Notes under the pieces: model-generated
Databases searched by the model: none
Told to the model about the DNA's origin: nothing
What the model saw: only the letters and a program-made list of their open reading frames with translations
Shown here: one piece after another, positions 28,014-36,705 of the stretch
Layout: each line of letters starts with the position of its first letter
Position numbering within the stretch: the stretch's first letter is position 1
Program-made: the position numbers and the translations under genes
NCBI GenBank assembly: GCA_023144035.1
Contig: JAGLGM010000001.1
Location: 199,422-263,421, forward strand
Reading direction: 5' to 3'
Length of the DNA: 64,000 nt
Source of the DNA: Candidatus Pacearchaeota archaeon
Lineage (GTDB): Archaea > Nanobdellota > Nanobdellia > Pacearchaeales > GW2011-AR1

Positions 28014-30481
28014 TCTAAATAAATCGCAGGCCTTCCTGGCTTTGTTTTTTTAGACATGTTTGAAGGATCATATTTAGTTTTATCATTAACAGCAAATATA
28101 CTAATTTTTCTTCCAGATATTTTATTAATTAACGCTTCATCATACAATTCTTTCTCATTTGGTAAAACATAAACATAAATTTTTTCTTTATTTTTAACTA
28201 ATTTAAAAATTTGATTTATATCAGATATTAATTTACTAATTGCTAAATCTTGTTTTTCAAAAAATTCATTAATTTTCTTTTTATTTGCTTTAGACCATTT
28301 TTCTAAACTTAAAAAATTCTTATTTCCTAATTTTTCCCAAAGTTCCTCAGTAATATGTGGACAAAAAGGATTTAATAATTTCAAAGAATTTTCTAAAACT
28401 TCTTTAGATGTTTTTTCAGGGAGAGATTCAAATAATTCTCTTAATTTAATCACAGCTAAATTATATTTAAAATTCTCTAAATATTCTGTAATTTCTAAAA
28501 TTGTTTTATTAATCTTACTTTCTATTCTTGCATCTGCTTTTTCAAATTGTACTTCCTCAAAATAATTTACAATCTTTTTAATAAATTTAAAACTTCCTTG
28601 AATTCCTTCTTCACTCCAATCAATATCTTTATCCGGTGATGAATTTGAAACTAAAAATAATCTTGCAGCATCAATACCATATTTTTTAGAAACTTCTTCT
28701 GGTAATACAACATTTCCTTTTGATTTAGACATTTTTTCCCCATCATGTCCTTTTAACATTCCTTGATTAAACAGTTTAGTAAAGGGTTCATCAAAATCTA
28801 AAAAACCTAAATCCCTAAGTACTTTTGTAAAGAACCTAGCATAAATTAAATGCATACAAGCATGTTCTGTTCCCCCAATATATTGATCAACAGGTAGCCA
28901 TTTTTGTACTAAAGTTTTATCAAATGGTTTTTTTGAGTTTTTATTATCAGGATATCTTAAAAAATACCAAGAGCTATCAAAAAAAGTATCCATTGTGTCT
29001 GGTTCCCTTGTTGCATCTCCTTTACATTTAGGACATTTAACATTTATCCATTTTTCATTTGTTTCTAAGGGGTTTCCTTTTCCAAATTTTACTTTTTCTG
29101 GTAATTTAACTGGGAGGTCTTTTTCTGGAACAGGAACCAACCCACAAGAACCGCAGTTTATTATTGGAATGGGTGTTCCCCAATATCTCTGTCTTGAAAA
29201 TCCCCAATCTCTTAATTTATATTGAATAACTTTTTTACCTAATTTTTTCTTTTTCAAAAACTCTGTTATTTTTTCTTTTGCTTTATCATTTTTAATGCCA
29301 TTAAATTCTTTAGAATTAACTAACACTCCCTCTTGAATATATGCTTTTTCTTTTACATTTCCTCCCTTAGTTTGGTTTTTAGACAAACTAGCTATGGGCT
29401 TTGCCTCTTGCTTAATAACTTCTTTTATATTAATTTTATATTTACTTGCAAAATCAAAATCTCTTTGATCATGTCCAGGAACAGCCATAACCATTCCACT
29501 ACCATAATCTGCAACTACAAAATTACCTGCCCAAATAGGTATTTCTTCTCCATTAATTGGGTTTCTTGCATAACTTCCTGTAAAAACCCCTTCTTTTTCT
29601 AATTCTTCAATATCTTTTTCGCTTGTTGATTTTAATTTTTTCAAAAACTTTTCAACTTCTTTTTTTTGTTTTTCTGTTACTAAACTCATTAATTCAGAAT
29701 GTTGTGCAGAAATAACCATAAAAGTAACTCCAAAAAGAGTATCAGGTCTTGTTGTAAAAATAGGCCATTTTTTCCCCTCAATTTCAAATAAAATTTCTGT
29801 CCCATGACTTTTTCCTATCCAATTTTTTTGCATTGATTTTATTTTTTGAGGCCATTCTAATCCATCCACTTTATCAAGAAGTTCATCTGCATATTTTGTT
29901 GTTTTAAGATACCATTGATCTAAATGTTTAATTTCTACTTCTGTATCTTCGTGTCTCCAACAAACCCCTTTTTGTACTTGTTCATTTGCTAATACTGTCT
30001 TACATTTTGGACACCAATTAACAGGTGCTTTTTTTCTGTAAACTAAATCTGCTTCTAAAAATTTTAAAAACCAAAATTGATTCCATTTATAATATTCTGG
30101 ATCCATAGTAGAAAGTGTTTTAGACCAATCATAACTTAATCCTATTAATTTCATTTGTTTAACATAATTTTTTATTGCTTTTTCAGTAAATGGTTTTGGA
30201 TGTTCTCCTGCTTTTATCGCTGCATTTTCAGCAGGCAATCCAAGAGCATCAAACCCCATTGGGTAAAGAACATTAAATCCTTGCATTCTCTTGAATCTTA
30301 CATAAATATCTCCAATTGTATAGTTTAAAGCATGCCCCATATGTAATCCAGAAGCAGAAGGATATGGAAACATCTCAAGAACATAAAACTTTTTTTTCTT
30401 ACTTTCTTTAACTTGAAAAATTTTTTTATTTTCCCATCTTTTTTGCCATTTCTGTTCTATTTTTTTAAAATCAAAATCCAT
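28010..30481 (-). CDS. leuS: Leucyl-tRNA synthetase, bacterial type
   Basis: MFPYPSASGLHMGHALNYTIGDIYVRFKRMQGFNVLYPMGFDALGLPAENAAI, TTRPDTLFGVTFM, KMSKSKGNVV; start set at MDFDFKK. Confidence 0.95.
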   Translation of the reverse strand: MDFDFKKIEQKWQKRWENKKIFQVKESKKKKFYVLEMFPYPSASGLHMGHALNYTIGDIYVRFKRMQGFNVLYPMGFDALGLPAENAAIKAGEHPKPFTEKAIKNYVKQMKLIGLSYDWSKTLSTMDPEYYKWNQFWFLKFLEADLVYRKKAPVNWCPKCKTVLANEQVQKGVCWRHEDTEVEIKHLDQWYLKTTKYADELLDKVDGLEWPQKIKSMQKNWIGKSHGTEILFEIEGKKWPIFTTRPDTLFGVTFMVISAQHSELMSLVTEKQKKEVEKFLKKLKSTSEKDIEELEKEGVFTGSYARNPINGEEIPIWAGNFVVADYGSGMVMAVPGHDQRDFDFASKYKINIKEVIKQEAKPIASLSKNQTKGGNVKEKAYIQEGVLVNSKEFNGIKNDKAKEKITEFLKKKKLGKKVIQYKLRDWGFSRQRYWGTPIPIINCGSCGLVPVPEKDLPVKLPEKVKFGKGNPLETNEKWINVKCPKCKGDATREPDTMDTFFDSSWYFLRYPDNKNSKKPFDKTLVQKWLPVDQYIGGTEHACMHLIYARFFTKVLRDLGFLDFDEPFTKLFNQGMLKGHDGEKMSKSKGNVVLPEEVSKKYGIDAARLFLVSNSSPDKDIDWSEEGIQGSFKFIKKIVNYFEEVQFEKADARIESKINKTILEITEYLENFKYNLAVIKLRELFESLPEKTSKEVLENSLKLLNPFCPHITEELWEKLGNKNFLSLEKWSKANKKKINEFFEKQDLAISKLISDINQIFKLVKNKEKIYVYVLPNEKELYDEALINKISGRKISIFAVNDKTKYDPSNMSKKTKPGRPAIYLE

Positions 30482-30533
30482 AAACAAATAACAACTTAGC
30501 AACTTTTAAATATTGTCTTCTATTAAGAAAGAT

Positions 30534-31052
30534 ATGAAAAAAATACAAGCATACTTAACAGGACAAATTATTTCTAGTAATACTTCTGAATCAAAATTTC
30601 TCTATAAAAAAAGTAATTTTGGCGAACTTGTAGGAGAAAAGATTCATTATTCTTTACCAGAAGCATTATTTTTATTTGAAAAAGCAAAAATAGAAATATA
30701 TATGGGTTCAAAAAAAATATCTTCTAGAGAATTATTATCTAAATTTAGAAGAATTGATAAAAGAATTCAAATCAAATACCCTGTTTTTAAAAATTTGAGA
30801 GAAAAAGGATATGTTGTAAAAACAGCATTAAAATTTGGTGCAGATTTTAGAGTCTATGAAAAAAATTCAAAACCAGGTAAAAAACATGCAAAATGGATTG
30901 TCTTTGCAGATCATGAATCTAATAGATTGACATGGCACGAATTTTCTGCAAAAAATAGAGTTGCACATTCTACAAAAAAGAATTTACTTCTAGCAATTGT
31001 AGACGAAGAAAACAGTATTACTTATTATGAAATTAGATGGTTAAAACCATAA
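30534..31052 (+). CDS. endA: tRNA-splicing endonuclease
   Basis: KTALKFGADFRVYEKN...KHAKWIVFADHE...AHSTKKNLLLAIV (Y/H/K triad). Confidence 0.85.
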   Translation: MKKIQAYLTGQIISSNTSESKFLYKKSNFGELVGEKIHYSLPEALFLFEKAKIEIYMGSKKISSRELLSKFRRIDKRIQIKYPVFKNLREKGYVVKTALKFGADFRVYEKNSKPGKKHAKWIVFADHESNRLTWHEFSAKNRVAHSTKKNLLLAIVDEENSITYYEIRWLKP

Positions 31053-31086
31053 TAATCTTTATAACCTAATCCTCCTTCTCTCAGTT

Positions 31087-32037
31087 ATGCCCACTCAAGA
31101 TACTTCAAAAATAAAAGAAAAGATTTTGTTTACTTTAAGAAGAAGAGGACCTTGCTTACCAGTGCATATTGCAAGTGAAATAGAAACAAGCATATTATTT
31201 GCTTCTGCTTTTCTTTCAGAGTTATTTTCTGAAAAAAAGATAAAAATGAGTAATATGAAAATTGGAAGTTCATCCTTATATTTTATTCCAGGACAAGAAT
31301 ATCTTTTAGAAAAGTTTTCACATCATCTTAAAAGTAAAGAAAAAGATGCTTTTGAATTATTAGTAAATCACAAATTTTTAGAAGATTATAAACAAGATCC
31401 AGCAATTAGAGTTGCATTAAGATCAATTAAAGATTTTGCAATTCCATTTAAAGAAGGAGAAAAAATAATTTGGAGATATTACACAGAAAAAGAACCTGTA
31501 CCTCAATTACCCAAAACCATTCTTCAAAAAACAGAACCAATTATACAAAAATCAAAATATGAAAATAAAGAATTTATTAATGAAAAAGATAAAGAAATAA
31601 AATCTCTTAATAAACAAGAAGATAATCAAAAGGAATTAGACATTTTTGGAGAACAAAAAAAAGAACCTATTAAAAAACCAATAAAGAAAATTCTTGTGAA
31701 AAGAACATCTAAAAAAACTTCTGCTTCTGAGAAAAAAAATGAAAGATTTTTTAATAAAGTAAAAGAATTTCTAATTGAAAAATCAATAAGCATCTCAGGT
31801 ATTGAAGGATTTAGCAAAACTGATTTAATATTAAAAATTATTGATGGAGGAGTTGAAAAAGTTTTAATTGCATATAATAAAAAAAGGCTATTAGAAGCAG
31901 ATTTATTAAAAGCACACAAAAAAGCGTTAGAATATAATCTACCCTATATTATCTTAAGTTTAGGTGATCTTCCAAAAAAATTAGAAAATATTATAGAAGC
32001 TGTAAGAAATTTGTCAGGAATAGACAAATTAAGCTAA
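31087..32037 (+). CDS. Putative winged-helix protein with basic linker, unknown function
   Basis: N-terminal HTH-like SKIKEKILFTLRRRGPCLPVHIASEIETS. Confidence 0.5.
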   Translation: MPTQDTSKIKEKILFTLRRRGPCLPVHIASEIETSILFASAFLSELFSEKKIKMSNMKIGSSSLYFIPGQEYLLEKFSHHLKSKEKDAFELLVNHKFLEDYKQDPAIRVALRSIKDFAIPFKEGEKIIWRYYTEKEPVPQLPKTILQKTEPIIQKSKYENKEFINEKDKEIKSLNKQEDNQKELDIFGEQKKEPIKKPIKKILVKRTSKKTSASEKKNERFFNKVKEFLIEKSISISGIEGFSKTDLILKIIDGGVEKVLIAYNKKRLLEADLLKAHKKALEYNLPYIILSLGDLPKKLENIIEAVRNLSGIDKLS

Positions 32038-32074
32038 TAAAAACCTTTAAAAAACAAATTTAGTTCTTCATATA

Positions 32075-32260
32075 ATGGGTAAAATAAAATCAAAATTAGT
32101 AAGAAGGTCTTCAAAGACATTTATTGAAAAAGGAATTGAATTTAATGAAAACTTTGAACATAATAAAAAAATACTTGGAAGTACAATGCCAAGTAAAAAA
32201 TTAAGAAATCAAATAGCTGGATTCTTAGCAAGAGAAAGAAAACAGAAGAAAAAAGAATAA
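32075..32260 (+). CDS. rps17e: Ribosomal protein eS17
   Basis: MGKIKSKLVRRSSKTFIEK...NFEHNKKILGSTMPSKKLRNQIAGFLAR. Confidence 0.85.
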   Translation: MGKIKSKLVRRSSKTFIEKGIEFNENFEHNKKILGSTMPSKKLRNQIAGFLARERKQKKKE

Positions 32261-32297
32261 CCTCAAAACTTTTAAATTAACTAATTCTAGTAATTTT

Positions 32298-32390
32298 GGC
32301 GTTGTAGCTTAGTGTCTTAAAGCGCGGCTCTCATGAAATCTTTAGATTTGAGAAAGGCCGAGATCGGGAGTTAAAATCTCCCCAACGTCA
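32298..32390 (+). tRNA. tRNA-Met (anticodon CAT) with ~19-nt intron after position 37
   Basis: GGCGTTG/CAACGTC acceptor; GCTT/AAGC D-stem; CGGCT/GGCCG anticodon stem; intron ~32336-32354; T-loop TTAAAAT. Confidence 0.85.
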
Positions 32391-33156
32391 CTTTATTTAA
32401 AAATTTAAAATTAATTTTATTTCTAATAAATTGCATCCTCTTAGAAGTAAATTTTTTTAGTGCATGATTATACTCTTGATCATATTGTAAAAATTTTGAA
32501 AACCGATTACTTTGCTTTGGATTGACAAAACCTACATAATCATTAAAAAGAATTAAATTCTCCTTACCATTAAATTGGAACCTACATTGTTCTTGCGCAT
32601 TCCACTTAGAATCTAATCTTGCTTCACATAAATAATAAGCTCCATTTAAACCTAAAGAAATTAAATAATCATAAATTTGTTTTAAAAAATTTTTATGTAT
32701 AACTCTTGCTTCTACCCTTGGATAAAATTTATTTGGGTTTTTGGTTAGAACTAAAGAGCCATCTGTAGCAAAAAAGCCTTGTACAATATATTTTATAAGT
32801 CCTTTATCATAAAAGGTTTGGGAAATAATAAGTTGCTGTCCTTTTTTTCCCACTGGAAATCCATGGTCTTTTAGTTTATTGAAGAGAATTTTATCTGTAA
32901 AAGCTATTTCTATTGCATTACAATCTAATCTTTTCTTAATTTTAACACTTTTTCTATTCCCTTCTCTTAAAGAATTAATAAGGGGAATCACGACCTGTTC
33001 ATAAAAAGGTTTATCATCTAAAGAATTCCCAGTAATCACAATTGCATAATAATCTTTCTTACAAGAAGTATAAGCAGACAAACATCCATCTCCAGATAAT
33101 ATTCCAAATAACAATGCAAATCTTTTATCCTGATTTAAAGAATTCATATTAAACAT
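32371..33156 (-). CDS. LAGLIDADG homing endonuclease-like protein
   Basis: FALLFGILSGDGCLS and KYIVQGFFATDGSLVLTKNPNKFYPRVEARVIHKNFLKQIYDYLISLGL; ATG at 33156 preferred over TTG at 33174. Confidence 0.85.
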   Translation of the reverse strand: MFNMNSLNQDKRFALLFGILSGDGCLSAYTSCKKDYYAIVITGNSLDDKPFYEQVVIPLINSLREGNRKSVKIKKRLDCNAIEIAFTDKILFNKLKDHGFPVGKKGQQLIISQTFYDKGLIKYIVQGFFATDGSLVLTKNPNKFYPRVEARVIHKNFLKQIYDYLISLGLNGAYYLCEARLDSKWNAQEQCRFQFNGKENLILFNDYVGFVNPKQSNRFSKFLQYDQEYNHALKKFTSKRMQFIRNKINFKFLNKVTLGRF

Positions 33157-33207
33157 TATATTAATTAGCGTCAACGATTTATAATATTTAGTAACTTCTT
33201 CATAGTT

Positions 33208-33242
33208 AGGCCAAGGTCGGGAGTTAAAATCTCCTCAGAGAC
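33208..33242 (+). pseudogene. Second copy of a tRNA 3' half (aggccaaggtcgggagttaaaatctcctcagagac)
   Basis: Near-identical to tRNA-Met 3' half aggccgagatcgggagttaaaatctcccca; no matching 5' half nearby. Confidence 0.6.
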
Positions 33243-33254
33243 ATAATTTTAATT

Positions 33255-33656
33255 TCAATCCAGAAACTTTTTAATCTTATCTGAAATTTCTTTCATTTCT
33301 TCTTCAGAAGGTTTTACTTCAAGAGGTTTTAAATTAAATCCAGATTTACCATCTAAAGGAAATAATTTGACATGTACATGGTCAACCTCTAATCCTTCAA
33401 CAACCATTCCTGTCTTAATTGGTTTTAAAGAATTGTCCATAGCTTTTGCTACTTTCTTTGCTACCAAAAGTAATTCAGAATAATTTTTATCATCCATTTC
33501 AAATAAATAAGAACTAATATGTTCCTTGGGAATAATTAAAACTTGTCCCTTCATAACTGGAAATGCATCTAAAAAAGCTAAATATTTTTCATCTTCATAA
33601 ATTTTTTCAACAGAAATTTCTCCTTTCACTATCTTACAAAATACACAATCATCCAT
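33255..33656 (-). CDS. HIT-family protein
   Basis: CVFCKIVKGEISVEKIYEDEKYLAFLDAFPVMKGQVLIIPKEH, DHVHVKLFP. Confidence 0.88.
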   Translation of the reverse strand: MDDCVFCKIVKGEISVEKIYEDEKYLAFLDAFPVMKGQVLIIPKEHISSYLFEMDDKNYSELLLVAKKVAKAMDNSLKPIKTGMVVEGLEVDHVHVKLFPLDGKSGFNLKPLEVKPSEEEMKEISDKIKKFLD

Positions 33657-33743
33657 GAGAAAAATAAACAGAAACAGTTTAAAGATTTTTCTAAATTCTC
33701 TCAAACATATTTACAACTAACAAATAAAAATAAAAATTATTAT

Positions 33744-33974
33744 TTACCTTCTCTTTTTTTTCTTTACAGGTTTCTTTTTCACAGGTTTTTTCTTAACTAC
33801 TTTCTTTTTCACAACTTTTTTCTTCACCGGTGCTTTTTTCTTAACAACCTTTTTCTTAACAGGCTTCTTTTTAACTACTTTCTTTTTCACAACCTTCTTC
33901 TTAACAACTTTTTTCTTAACAGCCTTCTTTTTTACAGGTTTTTTCTTCACAACTTTTTTCTTTTTAACTGGCAT
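33744..33974 (-). CDS. Lysine-rich (V/P/A)KKK-repeat basic protein, histone H1-tail-like
   Basis: MPVKKKKVVKKKPVKKKAVKKKVVKKK...; own promoter-like upstream region. Confidence 0.6.
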   Translation of the reverse strand: MPVKKKKVVKKKPVKKKAVKKKVVKKKVVKKKVVKKKPVKKKVVKKKAPVKKKVVKKKVVKKKPVKKKPVKKKKRR

Positions 33975-34079
33975 GTATATTCACCTCGCTTTTAATTAGT
34001 AATATTAAGAATATATTCTTTAAAAAACTTTCTTTAAAAAAATTAAGGGAAAATTTATTTCTCGACGATAAAAACAAAA

Positions 34080-35738
34080 TTATTTAATCAACTTTCCTGC
34101 ATCTTCAAATTTTAATTTTTTATTTATTAATTTTCTCAAAACTTCTTTAAGTTCAAAAATTTTAACCCTAATTTGTTTAGTAGTATCTCTATCTCTAATT
34201 GTCACATCTTTCTTTTTCAAACTTTGTTCATCAATAGTTATACAAAAAGGAGTTCCTATCTCATCATTTCTTGCATACCTTCTCCCAATACTTCCTGACT
34301 TATCATAAACAACATTCCATTCTTCTCCAAGATCTTTTAAAATTTCTTCAGCTATACTTTCAAATTCAGGTCTTTTAACAATTGGAAAAATAGCTGCTTT
34401 TATTGGTGAAAGTTTTGGTGAAAGTTTTAAAACAACATTTCCTTTTTCAGAATCAGAATAATAAGAATCCAACATAAAAGCAAGATATGCTCTTCCAACA
34501 CCAAAAGAAGCTTCAATAACTCTTGGCAAAATTCTATTTTTGCTCTCTTCATCATAAACTTTTAAATCTTTTTTAGAAAATTTTTCATGTTCTCCAAGAT
34601 CAAATTGTCCTCTATCATGACTTCCAAAAAGTTCTCTCCATTCTAAATTAAATTTATATTCAATATCTACAGCAGCTTTAGCATAATGAGCAAGTTCATC
34701 TTTCCTGTGTTCTCTCAACCTTAAATTATCTACATTTAATCCCAACTCTAAAAACCATTGATAAGAATTGTAAAGCCAATAAGCATGCCATTTATTTCTA
34801 AAAATACCTTTATTTAACATTTCATCAAGAGTTAATATTTTTTCTTTATTATCTTCTGTTTGAGCTTTAGAAGTTAATATTTTTATTTTTTTATTTTTTA
34901 TTTTATTATAATAAGGACAATCATCAACTTTATCTGGATCAATAAAATATTGTAACTCCATTTGTTCAAATTCTCTTCCCCTAAATAGAAAATCTCTTGG
35001 TGCAATCTCATTTCTAAAAGCTTTACCAATTTGTGCAATTCCAAAAGGAAGTTTCATTCTTGCATTTTCTTGAACAAATTTAAAATTAGTAAAAATCAAC
35101 TGAGCAGTTTCAGGTCTTAAATAACCATGGCCATCTAAACCCACTTCTGTCTTAAACATTAATTTAAATTCTTTTGCAGTAGTTTCATCGAAATCCCCTC
35201 CACAAGCAGGACATTTAACTTTTCCTAATTCATCTTTATCAACTTTTCCAGGTTTTTTACATTTTTTACAAACAACAAAAACATCACTAAAACTATCTAC
35301 ATGTCCAGAAGCTTTCCAAACTTTTGGATTTGTTATAATGCTCCCATCAATACCTACAACATCTTCTCTTTGCCTAACATGAAAACTCCACCAAGATTGT
35401 TTTAAATTATTGTTTAACTCAACACCTAAATGCCCAAAATCCCAAAAACCAGCAGCACCTCCATAAATTTCTGCACTAGGATAAACAAATCCTTTTCTTT
35501 TACAAAATTTGGCAAGCTCTTCAATATTAATTCTTGTTAATTCCAAAATTGATTTTTTCATATTTATTTCTTGAGCAACTTCTTTTTTTAATCTTTCTTT
35601 TAATTTCTTTTCTGCTTCTTCTCTTGTTTTTCCAAGATATCCTAAATCAATAGATTTCACTTTTACACCAACTCGTTTAGATTCTCTAAGATAAAAATAA
35701 TCATTTCCATGAATTTTTTTCTTCACAATAAATACCAT
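34080..35738 (-). CDS. glyS: Glycyl-tRNA synthetase with ~60-aa extra N-terminal module
   Basis: KRKGFVYPSAEIYGGAAGFWDFGHLGVELNNNLKQSWW, FRNEIAPRDFLFRGREFEQMELQYF, PRVIEASFGVGRAYLAF; N-term VKKKIHGNDYFYLRESKRVGVKVKSIDLGYLGK. Confidence 0.93.
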   Translation of the reverse strand: MVFIVKKKIHGNDYFYLRESKRVGVKVKSIDLGYLGKTREEAEKKLKERLKKEVAQEINMKKSILELTRINIEELAKFCKRKGFVYPSAEIYGGAAGFWDFGHLGVELNNNLKQSWWSFHVRQREDVVGIDGSIITNPKVWKASGHVDSFSDVFVVCKKCKKPGKVDKDELGKVKCPACGGDFDETTAKEFKLMFKTEVGLDGHGYLRPETAQLIFTNFKFVQENARMKLPFGIAQIGKAFRNEIAPRDFLFRGREFEQMELQYFIDPDKVDDCPYYNKIKNKKIKILTSKAQTEDNKEKILTLDEMLNKGIFRNKWHAYWLYNSYQWFLELGLNVDNLRLREHRKDELAHYAKAAVDIEYKFNLEWRELFGSHDRGQFDLGEHEKFSKKDLKVYDEESKNRILPRVIEASFGVGRAYLAFMLDSYYSDSEKGNVVLKLSPKLSPIKAAIFPIVKRPEFESIAEEILKDLGEEWNVVYDKSGSIGRRYARNDEIGTPFCITIDEQSLKKKDVTIRDRDTTKQIRVKIFELKEVLRKLINKKLKFEDAGKLIK

Positions 35739-35823
35739 GAATTAGGTACTACAATATCTTATTTAAATGTTTTGTAGCCCCTACTTTATATTCACCTTCC
35801 AATATATTTTTTTGTATAGGTTT

Positions 35824-36399
35824 TCATTTTAAAAATTCCAAAATCTCAGGAATTTTTTGAGTTTCATTAAAATGTTCTTCGTTATTTTTGATAACAGATT
35901 TAGCTCCAAGTTTTTCTTCGAAAAATTCTTTATTAAATAAAGGAACATAAGGATCATTATCTGATAAAATACATAAAAAGTTTTTTGTATGTTTTTTTAT
36001 TTTTTCAAAATTAATTGGTGTTTCCATCCAAGGTCTTGCAATCTCAATAACTTCTTCTCCTTCTTCTTCAATTGTATTTTTATCTAATTTCATCCAAGGT
36101 GCAACAAATATGCTTCCTTTAATTTTAATATTTAAATCTAAAGTTTCTAAATATCTTAAAATAGCTTGACAACCAATACTATGTCCAATAAAATAAGTTT
36201 CTTCATTTAATTCTTTAATATTTTCTTTTAAAAAATTAATCCATTCTTCAATAACTGGTTCATCTGTATTAGGCATATTAAATGAAATTACTTCAAAACC
36301 TTTTTCTTTTGCTTTTTTCTTTAACCATCCAAACCAGCCTTCACTAGAATCAGTTCCTCCCCATCCATGTATTAAATATATTTTTTTTGTTATTTTCAT
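35824..36399 (-). CDS. RBBP9/YdeN-like alpha/beta hydrolase
   Basis: IYLIHGWGG, TYFIGHSIGCQAILRYLE; longer ORF start rejected because it runs into tRNA-Cys. Confidence 0.8.
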   Translation of the reverse strand: MKITKKIYLIHGWGGTDSSEGWFGWLKKKAKEKGFEVISFNMPNTDEPVIEEWINFLKENIKELNEETYFIGHSIGCQAILRYLETLDLNIKIKGSIFVAPWMKLDKNTIEEEGEEVIEIARPWMETPINFEKIKKHTKNFLCILSDNDPYVPLFNKEFFEEKLGAKSVIKNNEEHFNETQKIPEILEFLK

Positions 36400-36413
36400 T
36401 TTAAAATTGTGAA

Positions 36414-36486
36414 AGCGGAGGGTGGGAGTCGAACCCACGAAAAGTCGGGCTGCAACCGACTGCAGTAACCACTGTGCCACCTCCGC
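36414..36486 (-). tRNA. tRNA-Cys (anticodon GCA)
   Basis: GTCGG-TTGCAGC-CCGAC anticodon arm; TTCGACT T-loop; discriminator T. Confidence 0.93.
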
Positions 36487-36551
36487 GCATATCAGCCCTG
36501 AGCCAAACTCAAGGGAAGGTTATGCTAAGGAAACCATAGGTGTCCTAGCAA

Positions 36552-36666
36552 TGCCCCTGACAGGATTCGAACCTGCGACCTACTGCTCTCTTCCTTTTCC
36601 GCATCTCGCGAAGCTTATGCATAATGGCTAGAAGGCAGTCGCTCTATCCAGCTGAGCTACAAGGGC
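36552..36666 (-). tRNA. tRNA-Arg (anticodon TCT) with ~41-nt intron
   Basis: ACTGC-CTTCTA/intron/A-GCAGT; GCAGG-TTCGAAT-CCTGT T-arm; GCCCTTG/CAGGGGC acceptor. Confidence 0.9.
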
Positions 36667-36705
36667 CCTATAATAATTTAAGAGAGAATTGTATTTAAAA
36701 GCTTT

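Noticed and set aside
33157-33174. TTG start (MTLINI) for the LAGLIDADG ORF
   Set aside because: In-frame ATG at 33156 is a better start; upstream residues are not needed for the fold
33744-33974. Lysine-repeat region as simple DNA microsatellite only
   Set aside because: Codon usage varies between units and a clean ATG-stop ORF is kept, so a protein is more likely, although expression is unproven
36400-36480. N-terminal 27 codons of the 35824-36480 ORF
   Set aside because: Runs into tRNA-Cys; ATG at 36399 (MKITKKIYLIHGWGG) is the credible start
36422-36631. 69-aa + strand ORF with MGVEPTKSRAATDCS..
   Set aside because: Lies across tRNA-Cys and tRNA-Arg antisense; typical spurious tRNA-derived translation
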